Of a DNA stretch of 64,000 nt, positions 26,214 through 38,200 are shown one piece after another; within the stretch, counting starts at the first letter, position 1, and each line of letters begins with the position of its first letter. The notes beneath the pieces were generated by a model. The model saw only the letters and a program-made list of their open reading frames with translations. It made no database searches and was not told where the DNA came from. A program made the translations under genes and the position numbers. The stretch comes from Ureibacillus thermophilus (GTDB lineage: Bacteria; Bacillota; Bacilli; Bacillales_A; Planococcaceae): assembly GCF_004331915.1 (NCBI RefSeq), contig NZ_CP036528.1:2179651-2243650 (forward strand), written 5' to 3'.

Positions 26214-28193
26214 ATGGTTTCTGTAATCGAAGGAACACTGCTCTACAAAGCGGATGAAAATAAAATTGAAAACAGCGAATACAGCCGCTACAAAAAATGG
26301 TTGAAGGAGAAATATGGACTTGAATTTGAATCCCATCAAGCATTATGGGAATGGTCTACAACAGAAACAGAAGCTTTTTGGAAATCCATCTGGGAGTATG
26401 GAAAAATCATTCACAGCAAGCCTTATGATTCGGTTTTATCCGGCGAAAAAATGCCCTTTTTCAAATGGTTTCAAAACGCCCATCTGAATTATGTGGATCA
26501 AGTATTCCGCCACAAAGAGCAAAAAGGCCCGGCAATCATCTATAAATCCGAAAATCAAAAAACCCAATCCATTTCTTGGAGCGATCTTTACGAAAATGTC
26601 GCAACGCTTGCAAAATATATGAAGTTTATCGGCATCCAAAAAGGAGATCGGGTGGTCGCCTATGCTCCTAATATCCCTGAAACGGTCATCAGCTTTTTAG
26701 CCTGCGCAAGCATTGGGGCCGTTTGGGCAGTTGCCTCGCCGGATTTTGGCCTAAACAGCGTCGTTGACCGATTCAAACAAGTGGAGCCGAAACTTTTGAT
26801 TGCCGTGAATGGCTATCAATATAATGGAAAGGTTTATGAAAAACTAGATACCATTCAACATTTACTAGAAGAAATTCCATCCATTGAACATTGCATCATT
26901 ATTCAAAATGTTGGAGAGAAGCCGGCACTTAAGTCTTCCAACACCGTCCATTGGGAAGATGCTTTAAAAGATCGTACTAATGAAATCGAAAGTGAACAAG
27001 TGGAATTCAGCCACCCGCTTTGGATTTTATATTCTTCAGGAACAACAGGCTTGCCAAAACCCATTGTCCATTCCCACGGCGGAATCATCGTCGAACATAT
27101 AAAAACTCTTCAAATTGAGGCGGATTTAGGAAAAGACGACCGATTTTTCTGGTTCACAACAACCGGTTGGATGATGTGGAATATATTAGTCAGCGGATTG
27201 ATGACAGGCAGCACCATCGTTTTATATGATGGAAGCCCAAGCTATCCGAACCTTTCTGCTTTATGGGCCTATGCGGAAGAAGTAGGCATCACTGTTTTCG
27301 GCACAAGCGCCCCATTTATTGATATTTGTTTTAAACATAATTTCCAGCCAAACAGCTACTTTAAATTTCCAAAGCTGCGTACCGTATTATCTACCGGTTC
27401 GCCTTTATCCGCAGCTTGTTTCAAATGGGTATATGATGCTGTTAAACAGGACGTCTTGCTCGTTTCAATCAGCGGCGGTACGGATGTTTGCACGGGGTTT
27501 GTCGGTGGAAATATTAGTTTGCCTGTAAGAGCCGGCATTTTGCCATCCCGTTCATTAGGGGTGAAGGCGGAAAGCTACGATGAAGAAGGAAATTCCATCA
27601 TCGGCTCCGTAGGCGAATTGGTGATAACAAAACCAATGCCATCAATGCCTATTTATTTCTGGGGAGATGAAGACTTTAGCCGATATTTGGACAGTTATTT
27701 CAGCACCTTTCCAAATGTTTGGCGCCATGGAGATTGGATTCAAATACATGAGGATGGATGCTGCATCATCTTTGGGCGTTCCGATGCAACCATCAACCGC
27801 TCCGGGGTGCGGATGGGGACGAGCGAGATTTATAAAATTGTTGAATCTTTCCCGGAAATCCTTGATAGTTTAGTTGTTGATTTAGAATACAAAGACCGTC
27901 CTACTTGCCTCTCTTTATTTATTGTCATGCAGGAGCCGGACAAATTAAATGATGAATTAAATCAAAAAATTTGCGATGCTATCAGAGAAAATTTATCTCC
28001 GCGATTTGTTCCTGATCGAATTCATGTCATTCAAGAAGTGCCAAAAACTTTGAACGGCAAAAAGTTGGAAGTGCCAATTCGCAAAATTTTGCTTGGCATG
28101 CCATTGGAGAAATCTATTAACCGCGATGCCATGGCAAACCCGAAATCGTTGGATTACTTTATCGAATTAAGCAAATCCTATCATACGAATTAA
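26214..28193 (+). CDS. Acetoacetate--CoA ligase (acetoacetyl-CoA synthetase)
   Basis: 659 aa, the usual AACS length. It activates acetoacetate to acetoacetyl-CoA with ATP. An ACS-type N-terminal cap ('YKKWLKEKYGLEFESHQALW') is followed by 'WILYSSGTTGLPKPIVHSHG' near residue 275, 'FFWFTTTGWMMWNILVSGLM', 'ISGGTDVCTGFVGG' and 'WRHGDWIQIHEDGCCIIFGR', a pattern specific to AACS rather than acetyl-CoA synthetase. The ATG at 26214 is chosen; the earlier ATG at 26205 directly abuts AAAGG and has no spacing. The product feeds the same acetyl-CoA/ketone pool as the thiolase gene. Confidence 0.93.
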   Translation: MVSVIEGTLLYKADENKIENSEYSRYKKWLKEKYGLEFESHQALWEWSTTETEAFWKSIWEYGKIIHSKPYDSVLSGEKMPFFKWFQNAHLNYVDQVFRHKEQKGPAIIYKSENQKTQSISWSDLYENVATLAKYMKFIGIQKGDRVVAYAPNIPETVISFLACASIGAVWAVASPDFGLNSVVDRFKQVEPKLLIAVNGYQYNGKVYEKLDTIQHLLEEIPSIEHCIIIQNVGEKPALKSSNTVHWEDALKDRTNEIESEQVEFSHPLWILYSSGTTGLPKPIVHSHGGIIVEHIKTLQIEADLGKDDRFFWFTTTGWMMWNILVSGLMTGSTIVLYDGSPSYPNLSALWAYAEEVGITVFGTSAPFIDICFKHNFQPNSYFKFPKLRTVLSTGSPLSAACFKWVYDAVKQDVLLVSISGGTDVCTGFVGGNISLPVRAGILPSRSLGVKAESYDEEGNSIIGSVGELVITKPMPSMPIYFWGDEDFSRYLDSYFSTFPNVWRHGDWIQIHEDGCCIIFGRSDATINRSGVRMGTSEIYKIVESFPEILDSLVVDLEYKDRPTCLSLFIVMQEPDKLNDELNQKICDAIRENLSPRFVPDRIHVIQEVPKTLNGKKLEVPIRKILLGMPLEKSINRDAMANPKSLDYFIELSKSYHTN

Positions 28194-28200
28194 ATATATT

Positions 28201-28247
28201 GGCGCTATCTCCAATGAAATGATTAGAGGTAGCGCCTTTAATTTTTG
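28201..28247 (+). terminator. Terminator of the acetoacetate--CoA ligase gene
   Basis: GGCGCTA-CTC ... GAG-TAGCGCC stem (28201-28236) followed by TTTAATTTTTG, just past the stop at 28193. The remaining gap to 28514 holds nothing I can support. Confidence 0.85.
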
Positions 28248-28514
28248 TTAAAGAATGATACAAATGTCCAAAAAATATCAACACAAAGATGGTCTAATCA
28301 CACTTAAACCCGGATACATATCTTGCATTTCGTGGGCTTGTTTATTTCATGAATGGACAACGCTTAATACATTTTCAATTGAAGAGGATTGGGTTTCTGC
28401 CGATTTGAAGGATTGTTGGTATTGTTTGCAGCATTTGCAATTTCCGATACAGAAACAGCCACTTCTTCGGTAGTTGATGGATCACCACCTTATTTGGAAG
28501 TTTTTTGAGATGTC

Positions 28515-29900
28515 TTAAGAAGTTTTACTTTTTACGGCACCATGAGCAAGATTATTTAGCCGATCCGCCAAGCCTAGACCGTGTTCTGGTTTTTCATCGT
28601 TGCCATTGATGACTCTTTCAAGCAATGTTTGGCTCCATTCATAGGCATAAGAGCCGTGTTCAGAGTAATCAAGGCCAGCAATTTCATCTTCGGTAGAAAC
28701 ACGGATGGGATAAATGAAGTTGATTAGAACTGTTATGACACTAACGACGATTAGTGTATACACAATAACAGCCAAAACACCGATTGCCTGAATACCTAAT
28801 TGTGATGCACCTGCACCGTAGAAAAGTCCACTGGAAGTCGAGAATAAACCTACTGCAAGTGTTCCCCAAATTCCGCAAATACCATGAACGGCAATGGCAC
28901 CTACTGGGTCATCTACACGAACCTTCGTATCTAAGAAACGAACACCTTCTACTAATAAAATGCCAGATACACATCCAACAATAATTGAACCAATAATAGA
29001 AATATCTAATGCTCCAGCTGTAATACCTACCAAACCGCCTAAAACACCGTTTAATGAGATGGAAGGATCAATTTTTCCAAAACGGATTTTTGTATAAAGA
29101 GCGGAAACTACAAACGCAGCTGAAGTAGAAAGTAAAGTTGTGGCAATGACATGAGGTACTGCACTTGTATCTGCTGCAAGGGTACTAGCACCGTTGAAAC
29201 CGAACCAACCTAACCATAGTACAAATACCCCAAGTGCTCCAAGAGGAATATTATGGCCTGGAATAACGTTGACTTTTTTGCCTGTATATTTGCCAATACG
29301 AGGCCCAAGGAAAATAACAACTGTTAAAGCGGCAATGGCACCTGTTAAATGCACCACTGTGGAACCTGCAAAATCAGTAAATCCTAGTTGTGCAAGCCAT
29401 CCATCACCTGACCATACCCAATGGCCAATAATTGGGTAAACGATGATGCTCATTCCAACAGCAATCAAAATATAGCTCATGATATGGATTCGTTCAGCAA
29501 CTGCTCCTGAAATAATGGTGATGGAAGTTGCTGCAAACATTGCTTGGAATACGAAGAAGTCGATATCTTCTCTTCCGGATAGGAAGAATCCATTCGTACC
29601 GACGAATCCGCCAGCTGTATCTCCAAACATAAGCCCAAAGCCTACCATAAAATATAATATGGAAACAATACTGATCGTTAAGAAGTTTTTCATGATAATG
29701 TTCAAAGAGTTTTTCGCTCTTGTAAAGCCCGTTTCCACAAGGGTAAATCCGGCATGCATAAAGAATACTAAGACAGCGCCTAACATTACCCAGACAAGGT
29801 TTATGGATAATTCCAATGATTCAACAGTCGGAGCTTGTGCATAAGCTGGCATTGCAGCGAACAGTAATAATGGGAAAATAGATAATAGTTTTTTCTTCAT
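28515..29900 (-). CDS. amt: Ammonium transporter (Amt family)
   Basis: 461 aa. A signal-peptide-like N-terminus (MKKKLLSIFPLLLFAAMPAYAQ) precedes eleven membrane helices. Family motifs are 'HAGFTLVETGFTRAKNSLNI', 'DFAGSTVVHLTGAIAALTVV' (twin-His pore region), 'GVFVLWLGWFGFNGASTL' and 'AVHGICGIWGTLAVGLF'. It conducts ammonium across the membrane and is gated by PII. The cleavable N-terminus is more usual in Gram-negative AmtB and some Firmicute Amts. It starts 21 nt after the PII gene, in the classical glnK-amt pairing, as last gene of a seven-gene run. Confidence 0.95.
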   Translation of the reverse strand: MKKKLLSIFPLLLFAAMPAYAQAPTVESLELSINLVWVMLGAVLVFFMHAGFTLVETGFTRAKNSLNIIMKNFLTISIVSILYFMVGFGLMFGDTAGGFVGTNGFFLSGREDIDFFVFQAMFAATSITIISGAVAERIHIMSYILIAVGMSIIVYPIIGHWVWSGDGWLAQLGFTDFAGSTVVHLTGAIAALTVVIFLGPRIGKYTGKKVNVIPGHNIPLGALGVFVLWLGWFGFNGASTLAADTSAVPHVIATTLLSTSAAFVVSALYTKIRFGKIDPSISLNGVLGGLVGITAGALDISIIGSIIVGCVSGILLVEGVRFLDTKVRVDDPVGAIAVHGICGIWGTLAVGLFSTSSGLFYGAGASQLGIQAIGVLAVIVYTLIVVSVITVLINFIYPIRVSTEDEIAGLDYSEHGSYAYEWSQTLLERVINGNDEKPEHGLGLADRLNNLAHGAVKSKTS

Positions 29901-29921
29901 CTCTTCTCGACTCCTCTCTTC

Positions 29922-30275
<354 letters not shown>

Positions 30276-31613
30276 TTAGTATAGAGTGATATAGCGTTCA
30301 CGTTCCCATGGATGCACGTTAATTCTGAATTCATCCCATTCGATGCGTTTTGCTTCAATAAAGTGTGTTGTAATATGTTCGCCAAGGGCTGCTTTAATCA
30401 CTTCATTTTGTTCCAACGCGTCCAATGCTTCTTTGAGGCTTTCTGGAAGACTCTTAATTTTTAATTCTTCTAATTGATCTTCATCCATTTTGTAAATGTT
30501 GGAGTTTACAGGATCACAAAGGGTTAATTTGTTTTTAATGCCGTCCAGACCTGCAGCTAGCATAACAGCTAATGCGAGATATGGGTTTGCTGATGGATCT
30601 GGATTTCTTAATTCAATACGAGTGCTTAATCCACGGCTTGCTGGAATACGTACAAGAGGACTGCGGTTTTTGCCTGACCATGCAATATAACATGGAGCTT
30701 CATAACCTGGAACTAATCGTTTGTAGGAGTTTACTGTTGGATTTGTAATGGCTGCGAAACTGTAAGCATGTTTTAGAATTCCTGCTAAATATTGTTTCGC
30801 TGTTTCACTTAAACCTAGTTCATCGTTTTCATCATAGAAGGCATTTTCATTTCCACGGAAAAGAGATTGGTGGCAGTGCATACCTGAACCATTTACGCCA
30901 TAGAGAGGTTTTGGCATGAATGTGGCATGCAATCCATGTTTTCTAGCAATATTTTTTACTACTAATTTGAAAGTTTGAATATTGTCAGCCGTTTCGATAG
31001 CATCGGCATATTTAAAGTCAATTTCATGTTGACCAGGCGCAACTTCGTGGTGAGAAGCTTCAATTTCAAAGCCCATTTGTTCTAAAGTTAGAACGATATC
31101 ACGACGGCAGTTTTCTCCAAGGTCCGTTGGCGCTAAATCAAAGTAGCCGCCTTGGTCATTTAATTCCATTGTTGGGTTGCCGCTTGCATCTGTTTTAAAT
31201 AAGAAGAATTCTGGTTCTGGACCTACATTCATTGCTGTAAATCCAAGTTCGTTGGCTTCTTTTAAAACTCGTTTTAAAACTCCGCGTGGGTCGCCAGGGA
31301 ATGGATTGCCATCTGGCAAGTATACATCACAAATTAAACGGGCCACTTTTCCGTATTCTGTTTCCCAAGGGAAGATCAGCCATGTGTTTAAATCCGGATA
31401 TAAGTACATATCAGATTCTTCAATTCTTACAAACCCTTCAATAGAAGAACCATCAAACATGATTTTGTTGTCTAAAGCCTTTGGCAATTGGCTTAACGGA
31501 ATTTCAACGTTTTTAATAATTCCGAATAAATCTGTGAATTGTAAGCGAATATAGCGCACGTTTTCTTCTTCTGCGATTTTTAAAATGGCTTCTTTTGTAT
31601 AATTTTTCTTCAT
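30276..31613 (-). CDS. glnA: Glutamine synthetase type I
   Basis: 445 aa, the GSI-alpha length typical of Firmicutes. It makes glutamine from glutamate, ammonia and ATP as a dodecamer in the cytosol. Visible motifs are '[20 protein letters not shown]' (Asp50 latch), '[13 protein letters not shown]' (ammonia/ATP site) and '[14 protein letters not shown]'. It ends with '[20 protein letters not shown]'. There is no adenylylation insert. A GGAGGAGG site precedes the ATG. Unusually it is not next to glnR but between dapF (34 nt upstream) and PII (12 nt downstream), inside the nitrogen operon. Confidence 0.97.
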   Translation of the reverse strand: MKKNYTKEAILKIAEEENVRYIRLQFTDLFGIIKNVEIPLSQLPKALDNKIMFDGSSIEGFVRIEESDMYLYPDLNTWLIFPWETEYGKVARLICDVYLPDGNPFPGDPRGVLKRVLKEANELGFTAMNVGPEPEFFLFKTDASGNPTMELNDQGGYFDLAPTDLGENCRRDIVLTLEQMGFEIEASHHEVAPGQHEIDFKYADAIETADNIQTFKLVVKNIARKHGLHATFMPKPLYGVNGSGMHCHQSLFRGNENAFYDENDELGLSETAKQYLAGILKHAYSFAAITNPTVNSYKRLVPGYEAPCYIAWSGKNRSPLVRIPASRGLSTRIELRNPDPSANPYLALAVMLAAGLDGIKNKLTLCDPVNSNIYKMDEDQLEELKIKSLPESLKEALDALEQNEVIKAALGEHITTHFIEAKRIEWDEFRINVHPWERERYITLY

Positions 31614-31647
31614 AAACTGTTTCCTCCTCCAAATTGTTATCCAATAA

Positions 31648-32535
31648 TTATTGTCCTGCTGCTTTAAGCATCTTTTCTTTGGTGAAATGTTCTAATTTAA
31701 TTTCACCGTGGCAGATGTACTCTGCCCTACCCTTCATCCAAATATGATTGTTTTCATCCCACCGAATCTCTAAATCACCTCCTGGAAGATGTACGGTTAT
31801 TAATTGGTTCTTCTCAATCTTTTTATTTAAGGTGGCTGCGACAACTGCTGCACAAGCACCTGTTCCGCATGCCATTGTAATACCTGAGCCTCTTTCCCAA
31901 ACTCGATAATCGAGTTCTTTGGAATTTTTAACAGTTACTATGCCGACATTGACTCTTTCGGGAAATATTTCAGCATGTTCGATGATGGGACCGATTTTCT
32001 CAAGGGGTACGTCATGAACATTGTCAGCAAATATGATGGCATGTGGGTTACCCATGGAGACACACGTTAAATGGTAGAGATTTTCACCAATGGTAAATGG
32101 TTCATTGATGGTCATCGTCATAGGCTCCCCTTTCATTGGAATCATTCCTTTTAACAATTTCGGTTCACCCATATCAACCGTCACAAATTCCACTTCTTTT
32201 TTCTTTTCTGAAATATGGACTTCTACAATTCCACCGAGGGTTTCAATGGTAAAACTCTCGGAAACTATAAACTGATGATCATATAAATATTTCGCAACAC
32301 ATCTTAATCCGTTGCCGCAATTTTTTCCTTCTGAACCATCTGCATTAAAGATTCTCATCCTGAAGTCCGCCACTTTTGAATCGCAAATGAGGATTAAACC
32401 ATCAGAACCAATGCCAAATCTCACATCGGAAAGATTTCTAGCAAGTGTTGGAAGATATTCATCTTCTAAGGTGTTTTCTAAAAGATTGATTAAGATATAA
32501 TTATTTCCTAATCCATGCATTTTCGTAAATAGCAT
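31648..32535 (-). CDS. dapF: Diaminopimelate epimerase
   Basis: 295 aa. It interconverts LL- and meso-diaminopimelate for lysine and peptidoglycan. The two active-site Cys are in '[20 protein letters not shown]' (N-terminal lobe, near residue 80) and '[19 protein letters not shown]' (near residue 225). 'MGNPHAIIF' is also typical. It starts 4 nt after the LL-DAP aminotransferase stop. Its substrate is the product of that enzyme, so the pair forms a direct route to meso-DAP. Cytosolic. Confidence 0.96.
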   Translation of the reverse strand: MLFTKMHGLGNNYILINLLENTLEDEYLPTLARNLSDVRFGIGSDGLILICDSKVADFRMRIFNADGSEGKNCGNGLRCVAKYLYDHQFIVSESFTIETLGGIVEVHISEKKKEVEFVTVDMGEPKLLKGMIPMKGEPMTMTINEPFTIGENLYHLTCVSMGNPHAIIFADNVHDVPLEKIGPIIEHAEIFPERVNVGIVTVKNSKELDYRVWERGSGITMACGTGACAAVVAATLNKKIEKNQLITVHLPGGDLEIRWDENNHIWMKGRAEYICHGEIKLEHFTKEKMLKAAGQ

Positions 32536-32539
32536 TTCA

Positions 32540-33790
32540 TCACCTTCTTTTAAATATGAACTGAACTCCCTTCAAGCGTCTCTCCATTTCCTTCATCACT
32601 TGTTGTTCTTCTTCTTCGGAATTTGCTTCAAAGGTGACGGAAAATCTGATGAAGCTTCCCGCATCATCCCATGGAACTGTTGAAATAAGGTGTTCCCGAA
32701 TGAGATATTGCGAAAAATCTTCCGCTGATTGAAATGATGGACCACCTTCTACTCCGATTGGCGCTTCTGCGTACAAGTAAAAGGAGCCTTTTGGTTTTTC
32801 TACTTGGAAACCACATTCGCGAAGAATAGTGACTAATAATTCATGACGGCGGGAATACTTTTTTGCAGTTTCTTCTGTTATTTCTGGATGGGATAAGGCA
32901 AAACATGCGGCTTTTTGGATTGGAATGAATTGACCGGAATCGCTGTTGTCTTTTACCGTTTGGAAAGCTTTAATACATTTGGCATTTCCAGCGATAAACC
33001 CAATTCTCCAACCGGTCATATTGAAAGACTTGGATAATGAATGAAGCTCTACTCCAACTTCTTTTGCACCAGGTACGGATAAAAAGCTGAGAGGTTTTTC
33101 GCCGTCAAACATCAACGCTGCATAGGCGGCATCATGGACAACAATGAGGTGATGTTTTTTTGCAAACGCGACGACTTCTTCAAAGAATTCTTTCGTTGCT
33201 ACCGCACCAGTCGGATTGTTTGGATAGTTTAAATAAAGCAGCTTTGCTTTTTTCAACACTTCTGGATTAATTTGATCGAGACGAGGTAAAAATCTGTTTT
33301 CTTTATGGAGTGGAAGATGGACAACTTCTCCGCCAAAATATTTTGTGTAAGTGCCAAGCACCGGATAGCACGGTGATGGCATCAACGTTATATCGCCTGG
33401 ATTAATGAAAGCTGCAGGCAATAAGCTGAGACCTGATTTTGAACCAATGACGTGGTTGATTTCCGTTTCAGGGTCAAGGTCAGGAACGTTAAACACTTCC
33501 GCCATATAGCGGAAAGCAGCTTCTTTAAATTCCTGAATTCCGTTATCTGCATAAAATCGGTTTTCAGATTTTGCTGCTTCTTCATATAGTTTGTCAACTA
33601 CTCTCCTGTCTGCCATAGCGTCAGGTTCCCCAACGCCTAAATCAATTAATGGCACATCCGGTTTTTCTTTCATGGCCTGCCTTTTAGCTCTCTTGATCTT
33701 TTCAAATTTAAAAATTTCTTCTTTTAGACCGAAGGAGGGACCTCCAATTCGATCTGCAAATAATTGTTGGATATAATCAACTGCTTGCAC
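32540..33790 (-). CDS. dapL: LL-diaminopimelate aminotransferase
   Basis: 416-aa fold-type I PLP enzyme. It transfers an amino group from glutamate to tetrahydrodipicolinate, giving LL-DAP in one step. Motifs are 'IDLGVGEPDAMADRRVVDKL', 'YFADNG'-like 'RFYADNGIQEFKEA', 'NYPNNPTGAVATKEFFEEV', the PLP-lysine stretch 'LHSLSKSFNMTGWRIGFIAG' and the C-terminal 'WDDAGSFIRFSVTFE'. The start is GTG with GGGGGG 5 nt upstream. dapF follows within 4 nt, which supports the DapL assignment over a generic PatA/AspC aminotransferase. Glutamate for the reaction comes from the products of gltBD just upstream. Confidence 0.88.
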   Translation of the reverse strand: MQAVDYIQQLFADRIGGPSFGLKEEIFKFEKIKRAKRQAMKEKPDVPLIDLGVGEPDAMADRRVVDKLYEEAAKSENRFYADNGIQEFKEAAFRYMAEVFNVPDLDPETEINHVIGSKSGLSLLPAAFINPGDITLMPSPCYPVLGTYTKYFGGEVVHLPLHKENRFLPRLDQINPEVLKKAKLLYLNYPNNPTGAVATKEFFEEVVAFAKKHHLIVVHDAAYAALMFDGEKPLSFLSVPGAKEVGVELHSLSKSFNMTGWRIGFIAGNAKCIKAFQTVKDNSDSGQFIPIQKAACFALSHPEITEETAKKYSRRHELLVTILRECGFQVEKPKGSFYLYAEAPIGVEGGPSFQSAEDFSQYLIREHLISTVPWDDAGSFIRFSVTFEANSEEEEQQVMKEMERRLKGVQFIFKRR

Positions 33791-33800
33791 CGTATCCCCC

Positions 33801-35276
33801 CTAAATTGGTAAGTTTACTTTATTTATTACATATTCATGGCAACTTTTTGCTGCTTCCTTTCCTTCTTGAATCGCCCAAACAATTAAACTTTGGCCTCTT
33901 CTTGCATCGCCTGCCACAAAGACATTTTCTACGGCTGTTTGGAAAGTACGGCTATTTCTCAATCCTTTTACATCAATGTTTAATTGATCAAAGAGTTCTC
34001 TTTCTGGCCCTTCAAATCCAATGGCTAAAAGGACGAGCTGAGCGGGTATGGTTTTTTCTGTATTTGGGATAGGTTCTCGAATCTTTTCACCTTTTTCATT
34101 AATGATGGTTTTCATGCCAACGCTTTTTACTGCCGTGAGTTGGCCTTGTTCATCCCCGATGAATTCCAAAGCAGAAGTTGCAAATAGTCTTGGATCATTG
34201 CCAAATTTCGCCTTTGCTTCTTCTTGGCCGTAATCCAATTTATAAACCATTGGATATTGAGGCCATGGATTATCGGGTGTGCGTTCTGTTGGACGTTTAG
34301 GATAAATATCGAATTGAACGACGCTTTTGCAATTTTGTCTTAGGACAGTAGCGATGCAGTCTACCGCTGTGTCTCCTCCTCCGATAACTACTACATCTTT
34401 GCCTTCAGCGGAAATATATTGGCCATTTTTAAAATTGGAATCTAACATACTTTTTGTATTGGCGTGCAAGAAGTCCATTGCAAAATGGATGCCTTTTAAA
34501 TTTCTGCCATCGACTTCTAAATCGCGGGGTTTTGTAGCGCCTGTGCAAAGGATGACCGCATCAAACTCTTTTTGCAGCTTTTCAATCGGATAATCCTTTC
34601 CTACTTCCACATTGGTTAAGAAGGAAATGCCCGATTCTTCCATCAGGCGAATTCTTCGATCAATGACAGATTGTTCGATTTTCATTTTAGGAATACCGTA
34701 AGTAAGCAGCCCACCCACTCGGTCACTTCTTTCAAAAACAATTACGGAATGGCCGTATTGATTTAATTCGTAAGCGCAAGCCAAGCCAGCCGGGCCGGAA
34801 CCAACTACGGCAATTTTGATTCCTGTACGCATTTTTGGAATTTGCGGTTTTACCCATCCTTCTTCAAAAGCTTTTTCAATAATGGCCCACTCAATATTTT
34901 TTATCGTTACGGAACTTTCATAGAGGGAAGCGACACATCCAGCTTCACAAGGCGCTGGACATGCCCTTCCTGTAAACTCTGGGAAAGGATTCGTTTTAGT
35001 TAATCTTTCATATGCTTCTTTCCAATCCCCTCGATAAACAAGCTCATTCCATTCAGGAATTAAGTTAAATATTGGGCATCCTGTCGACATTCCTCCTATA
35101 TGAGAGCCGTTTTGACAAAATGGAACACCGCAATCCATGCATCGAGATGCTTGCTGTCTTAAACTGCTTTCAGGAAGCAAGTTTGAAATTTCCTTCCAGT
35201 CTTGGATTCTTTCCAACGGGTCACGATACTGGGCATTTTGCCTTTTATATTCTATAAATCCAGTAGGTTTTCCCAT
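33801..35276 (-). CDS. gltD: Glutamate synthase (NADPH) small subunit
   Basis: 491 aa. It passes electrons from NAD(P)H to the large subunit. The N-terminal Fe-S Cys clusters are 'CMDCGVPFC' and 'CPAPCEAGC'. The FAD-binding 'IAVVGSGPAGLACAYELNQY' is near residue 145 and the NAD(P)-binding 'VVVIGGGDTAVDCIATVLRQ' near residue 290. The C-terminal 'VFVAGDARRGQSLIVWAI' completes FAD binding. ATG 35276 is preferred (GGTGA Shine-Dalgarno sequence 5 nt upstream; family starts MGKPTGF). The GTG at 35285 lies in the Shine-Dalgarno sequence. 16 nt after gltB. Confidence 0.97.
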   Translation of the reverse strand: MGKPTGFIEYKRQNAQYRDPLERIQDWKEISNLLPESSLRQQASRCMDCGVPFCQNGSHIGGMSTGCPIFNLIPEWNELVYRGDWKEAYERLTKTNPFPEFTGRACPAPCEAGCVASLYESSVTIKNIEWAIIEKAFEEGWVKPQIPKMRTGIKIAVVGSGPAGLACAYELNQYGHSVIVFERSDRVGGLLTYGIPKMKIEQSVIDRRIRLMEESGISFLTNVEVGKDYPIEKLQKEFDAVILCTGATKPRDLEVDGRNLKGIHFAMDFLHANTKSMLDSNFKNGQYISAEGKDVVVIGGGDTAVDCIATVLRQNCKSVVQFDIYPKRPTERTPDNPWPQYPMVYKLDYGQEEAKAKFGNDPRLFATSALEFIGDEQGQLTAVKSVGMKTIINEKGEKIREPIPNTEKTIPAQLVLLAIGFEGPERELFDQLNIDVKGLRNSRTFQTAVENVFVAGDARRGQSLIVWAIQEGKEAAKSCHEYVINKVNLPI

Positions 35277-35292
35277 TTCTTTCACCGCCCTC

Positions 35293-38200
35293 TCACGCTA
35301 AATAGTTGTTTAATAAGTACGGTTCTTCTTTTTCTAAAATTTCTTTATATTTGTAAGGGATGACGCGAATAAAGTTCGCTGCTTCCAACTCCCAATTTTG
35401 CAGAATCCGCTTTGCCACAGCGCTGTTTGTTTGCTGATAATGCTCTTTGATTAATGCTTTGACAAAACTCAATTCTTGCTGATCCTTCATATCTTCAAGC
35501 AATACAAATTCATCATTATAAGTTTCTGTAAAATGATTGTTGGCTGGAGAATATACGTAGGCGATTCCGCCAGACATGCCGGCCGCAAAGTTCTTTCCAA
35601 CTTCTCCTAAAACCACCACTCGGCCGCCTGTCATATATTCACAACCGTGATCTCCAGTCCCTTCTACTACCACATGAGCGCCGCTGTTTCGAACGCAGAA
35701 TCGTTCTCCGGCTTTCCCGCGAATAAAGGCTTTCCCACCTGTTGCCCCATAGAAAGCAGCGTTTCCAATAATCACATTTTCTTCTGCAACAATTTTCGAA
35801 TGAGAAGGTGGCGCCACAATAATCTTTCCGCCGGATAATCCTTTACCAACATAATCATTCGCTTCGCCTTCTAACTTCAACGTGATGCCTTTTGGGATAA
35901 ATGCCCCAAAACTTTGGCCGGCAGAACCATGGAAATGAACTTGAATTGTATCTTCTTTTAATCCTTCACTGCCATATTTTTTCGAAACTTCGTAACCGAG
36001 CATCGTGCCGACTGAACGGTTTATATTTTGGATTGGAAGTGTTATTTGAACAGGCTGCTTATGAACGATCGCTTTTTGGCTTAATGGAATCAATTGTTCA
36101 TAATCCAGCGTCTGTTCTAATTGGTGATTTTGGCTTTGCGTTGCTACGCAATCACCTTTATACCGAACAAATAGGGGGGAAAAGTCGAGTTTCTTTTCTT
36201 TCCAATCCATATCATCTTTCACTTGAATAATATCTGTTCTTCCTACCATTTCTTCCAACGTTCTGAATCCTAGTTCTGCCATAATTTCACGAACTTCTTG
36301 AGCAAGAAAATACATCAAATGAACCACGTGATCAGCAGTGCCAACCATTTTCTTACGAAGTTGTGGATTTTGAGTCGCAATTCCTACAGGGCATGTATCC
36401 AAGTGGCAAACCCTCATCATCACACAGCCAAGGGAAACAAGGGGCAATGTAGAGAATCCAAATTCTTCAGCACCTAATAGTGCAGCAATAATAACGTCTC
36501 TACCGTTCATCAATTTTCCGTCTGCCTCAAGTACCACTTTGTTTCTCAACCCATTTAACATCAATGTTTGATGGGCTTCCGCTAAACCTAATTCCCAAGG
36601 GAGCCCCGCATGTTTAATGCTCGTTTTGGCAGCTGCGCCTGTTCCGCCATCATAGCCGCTGATGAGAATCACATCGGCTTTCGCTTTCGCTACACCTGCC
36701 GCGATTGTTCCTACACCGCTTTCGGAAACAAGCTTAACGCTGATGCGGGCTTCAGGATTGGCATTTTTTAAGTCGTAAATTAATTGTTCCAAATCCTCAA
36801 TAGAGTAAATATCGTGATGCGGAGGCGGTGAAATAAGTTCAATGCCAGGTGTTGAACCTCTAGTTTTGGCAACTTCCACCGTCACTTTATGGCCGGCAAG
36901 CTGTCCGCCTTCACCCGGTTTTGCCCCTTGCGCCATTTTAATTTGAATCTCATCGCAGTTTACTAAATAGTGGCTTGTAACCCCGAATCGACCGGAAGCT
37001 ACTTGTTTAATACGGCTTAATTTTGAATCGCCGTTTGGCAACGGAATGTAGCGGTTTGGATCTTCTCCACCTTCGCCTGAGTTGCTTTTTGCGCCAATTC
37101 GGTTCATGGCAATGGCTATGGCTTCATGGGCTTCTTTGCTGATGGATCCAAAAGACATCGCACCGGTTTTGAAACGTTTGAAAATGGATTCAATCGGTTC
37201 TACTTCCTCAATTGGAATTGGTTTTCGGTCGCTCTTTAATTCAAACAAGCTTCTTAATGTTGTATGGCTTTCCTTTGAAAGCATGTCACTGTATTTTTTA
37301 TAAAGCTCATACTTGCCAGTGCGGCATGCAAGCTGCAATGTATGAATCGTTTCAGGGCGATACAGATGTTCTTCCCCATTTTTTCGCCATTGGAAATCTG
37401 AACCTTCCTCCAAGAGCAGTTTTTCATCTTCCCAAGCTTTGTTATGGCGAGCAACGGTTTCCTTTGCTATATCCGTTAAATCAAGGCCTCCGATTTGTGA
37501 AACCGTCCGTGGAAAATATTGATTTATCACATCTTGGCTAATGCCGACCGCTTCAAAAATTTGTGCCCCGATATAGCTTTGAACCGTTGAAATACCCATT
37601 TTGGACATGACTTTTAAAATACCTTTTGTAATCCCTTTTACATATTTTCCAATGAAATCGTCTTTTTCGTTTTCTTCCAATTGGGAAAGGGATGCATACA
37701 CTAAGTAAGGATAAATAGCATTTGCCCCATAACCTAGCAAGGCAGCGAAATGATGAACTTCTCTCGGTTCTCCCGATTCAATAATCAGGCTCACTTTATT
37801 GCGCAGGCCTTTTTTGATTAAATGATGATGGACGCTGGAAACGGCAAGCAATGATGGGATGGCTGCATTTTCTTTATTGACGCCTCGGTCGCTAATAATG
37901 AGCAATTGATAGCCATCTTTTGCTGCTTTTTCTGCCTGTTTCAGCAGTTTTTTTAAATGTTCTTCCATCAATTCAGGCTGCTTTGCAGGGAATAAAGATG
38001 AAAGTTTTTTCACTTTCCATCCGTTTAAATGTAAACTCATCAACTTCACCCAATCGTGTTTCGTTAGGATTGGAGATTTCAGTTTGATTTTGTGGTAATC
38101 TTTTCTTTTTGGATTTAATAAATTTCCTTCTCCCCCTAAATACACTTCCATGGATGTTACATACGTTTCACGGATTGCATCGATAGGAGGATTCGTTACT

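Noticed and set aside
28255-28473. 72-codon open frame after the acetoacetate--CoA ligase terminator
   Set aside because: No family resemblance, no convincing Shine-Dalgarno, and it begins just beyond a terminator with no promoter seen.
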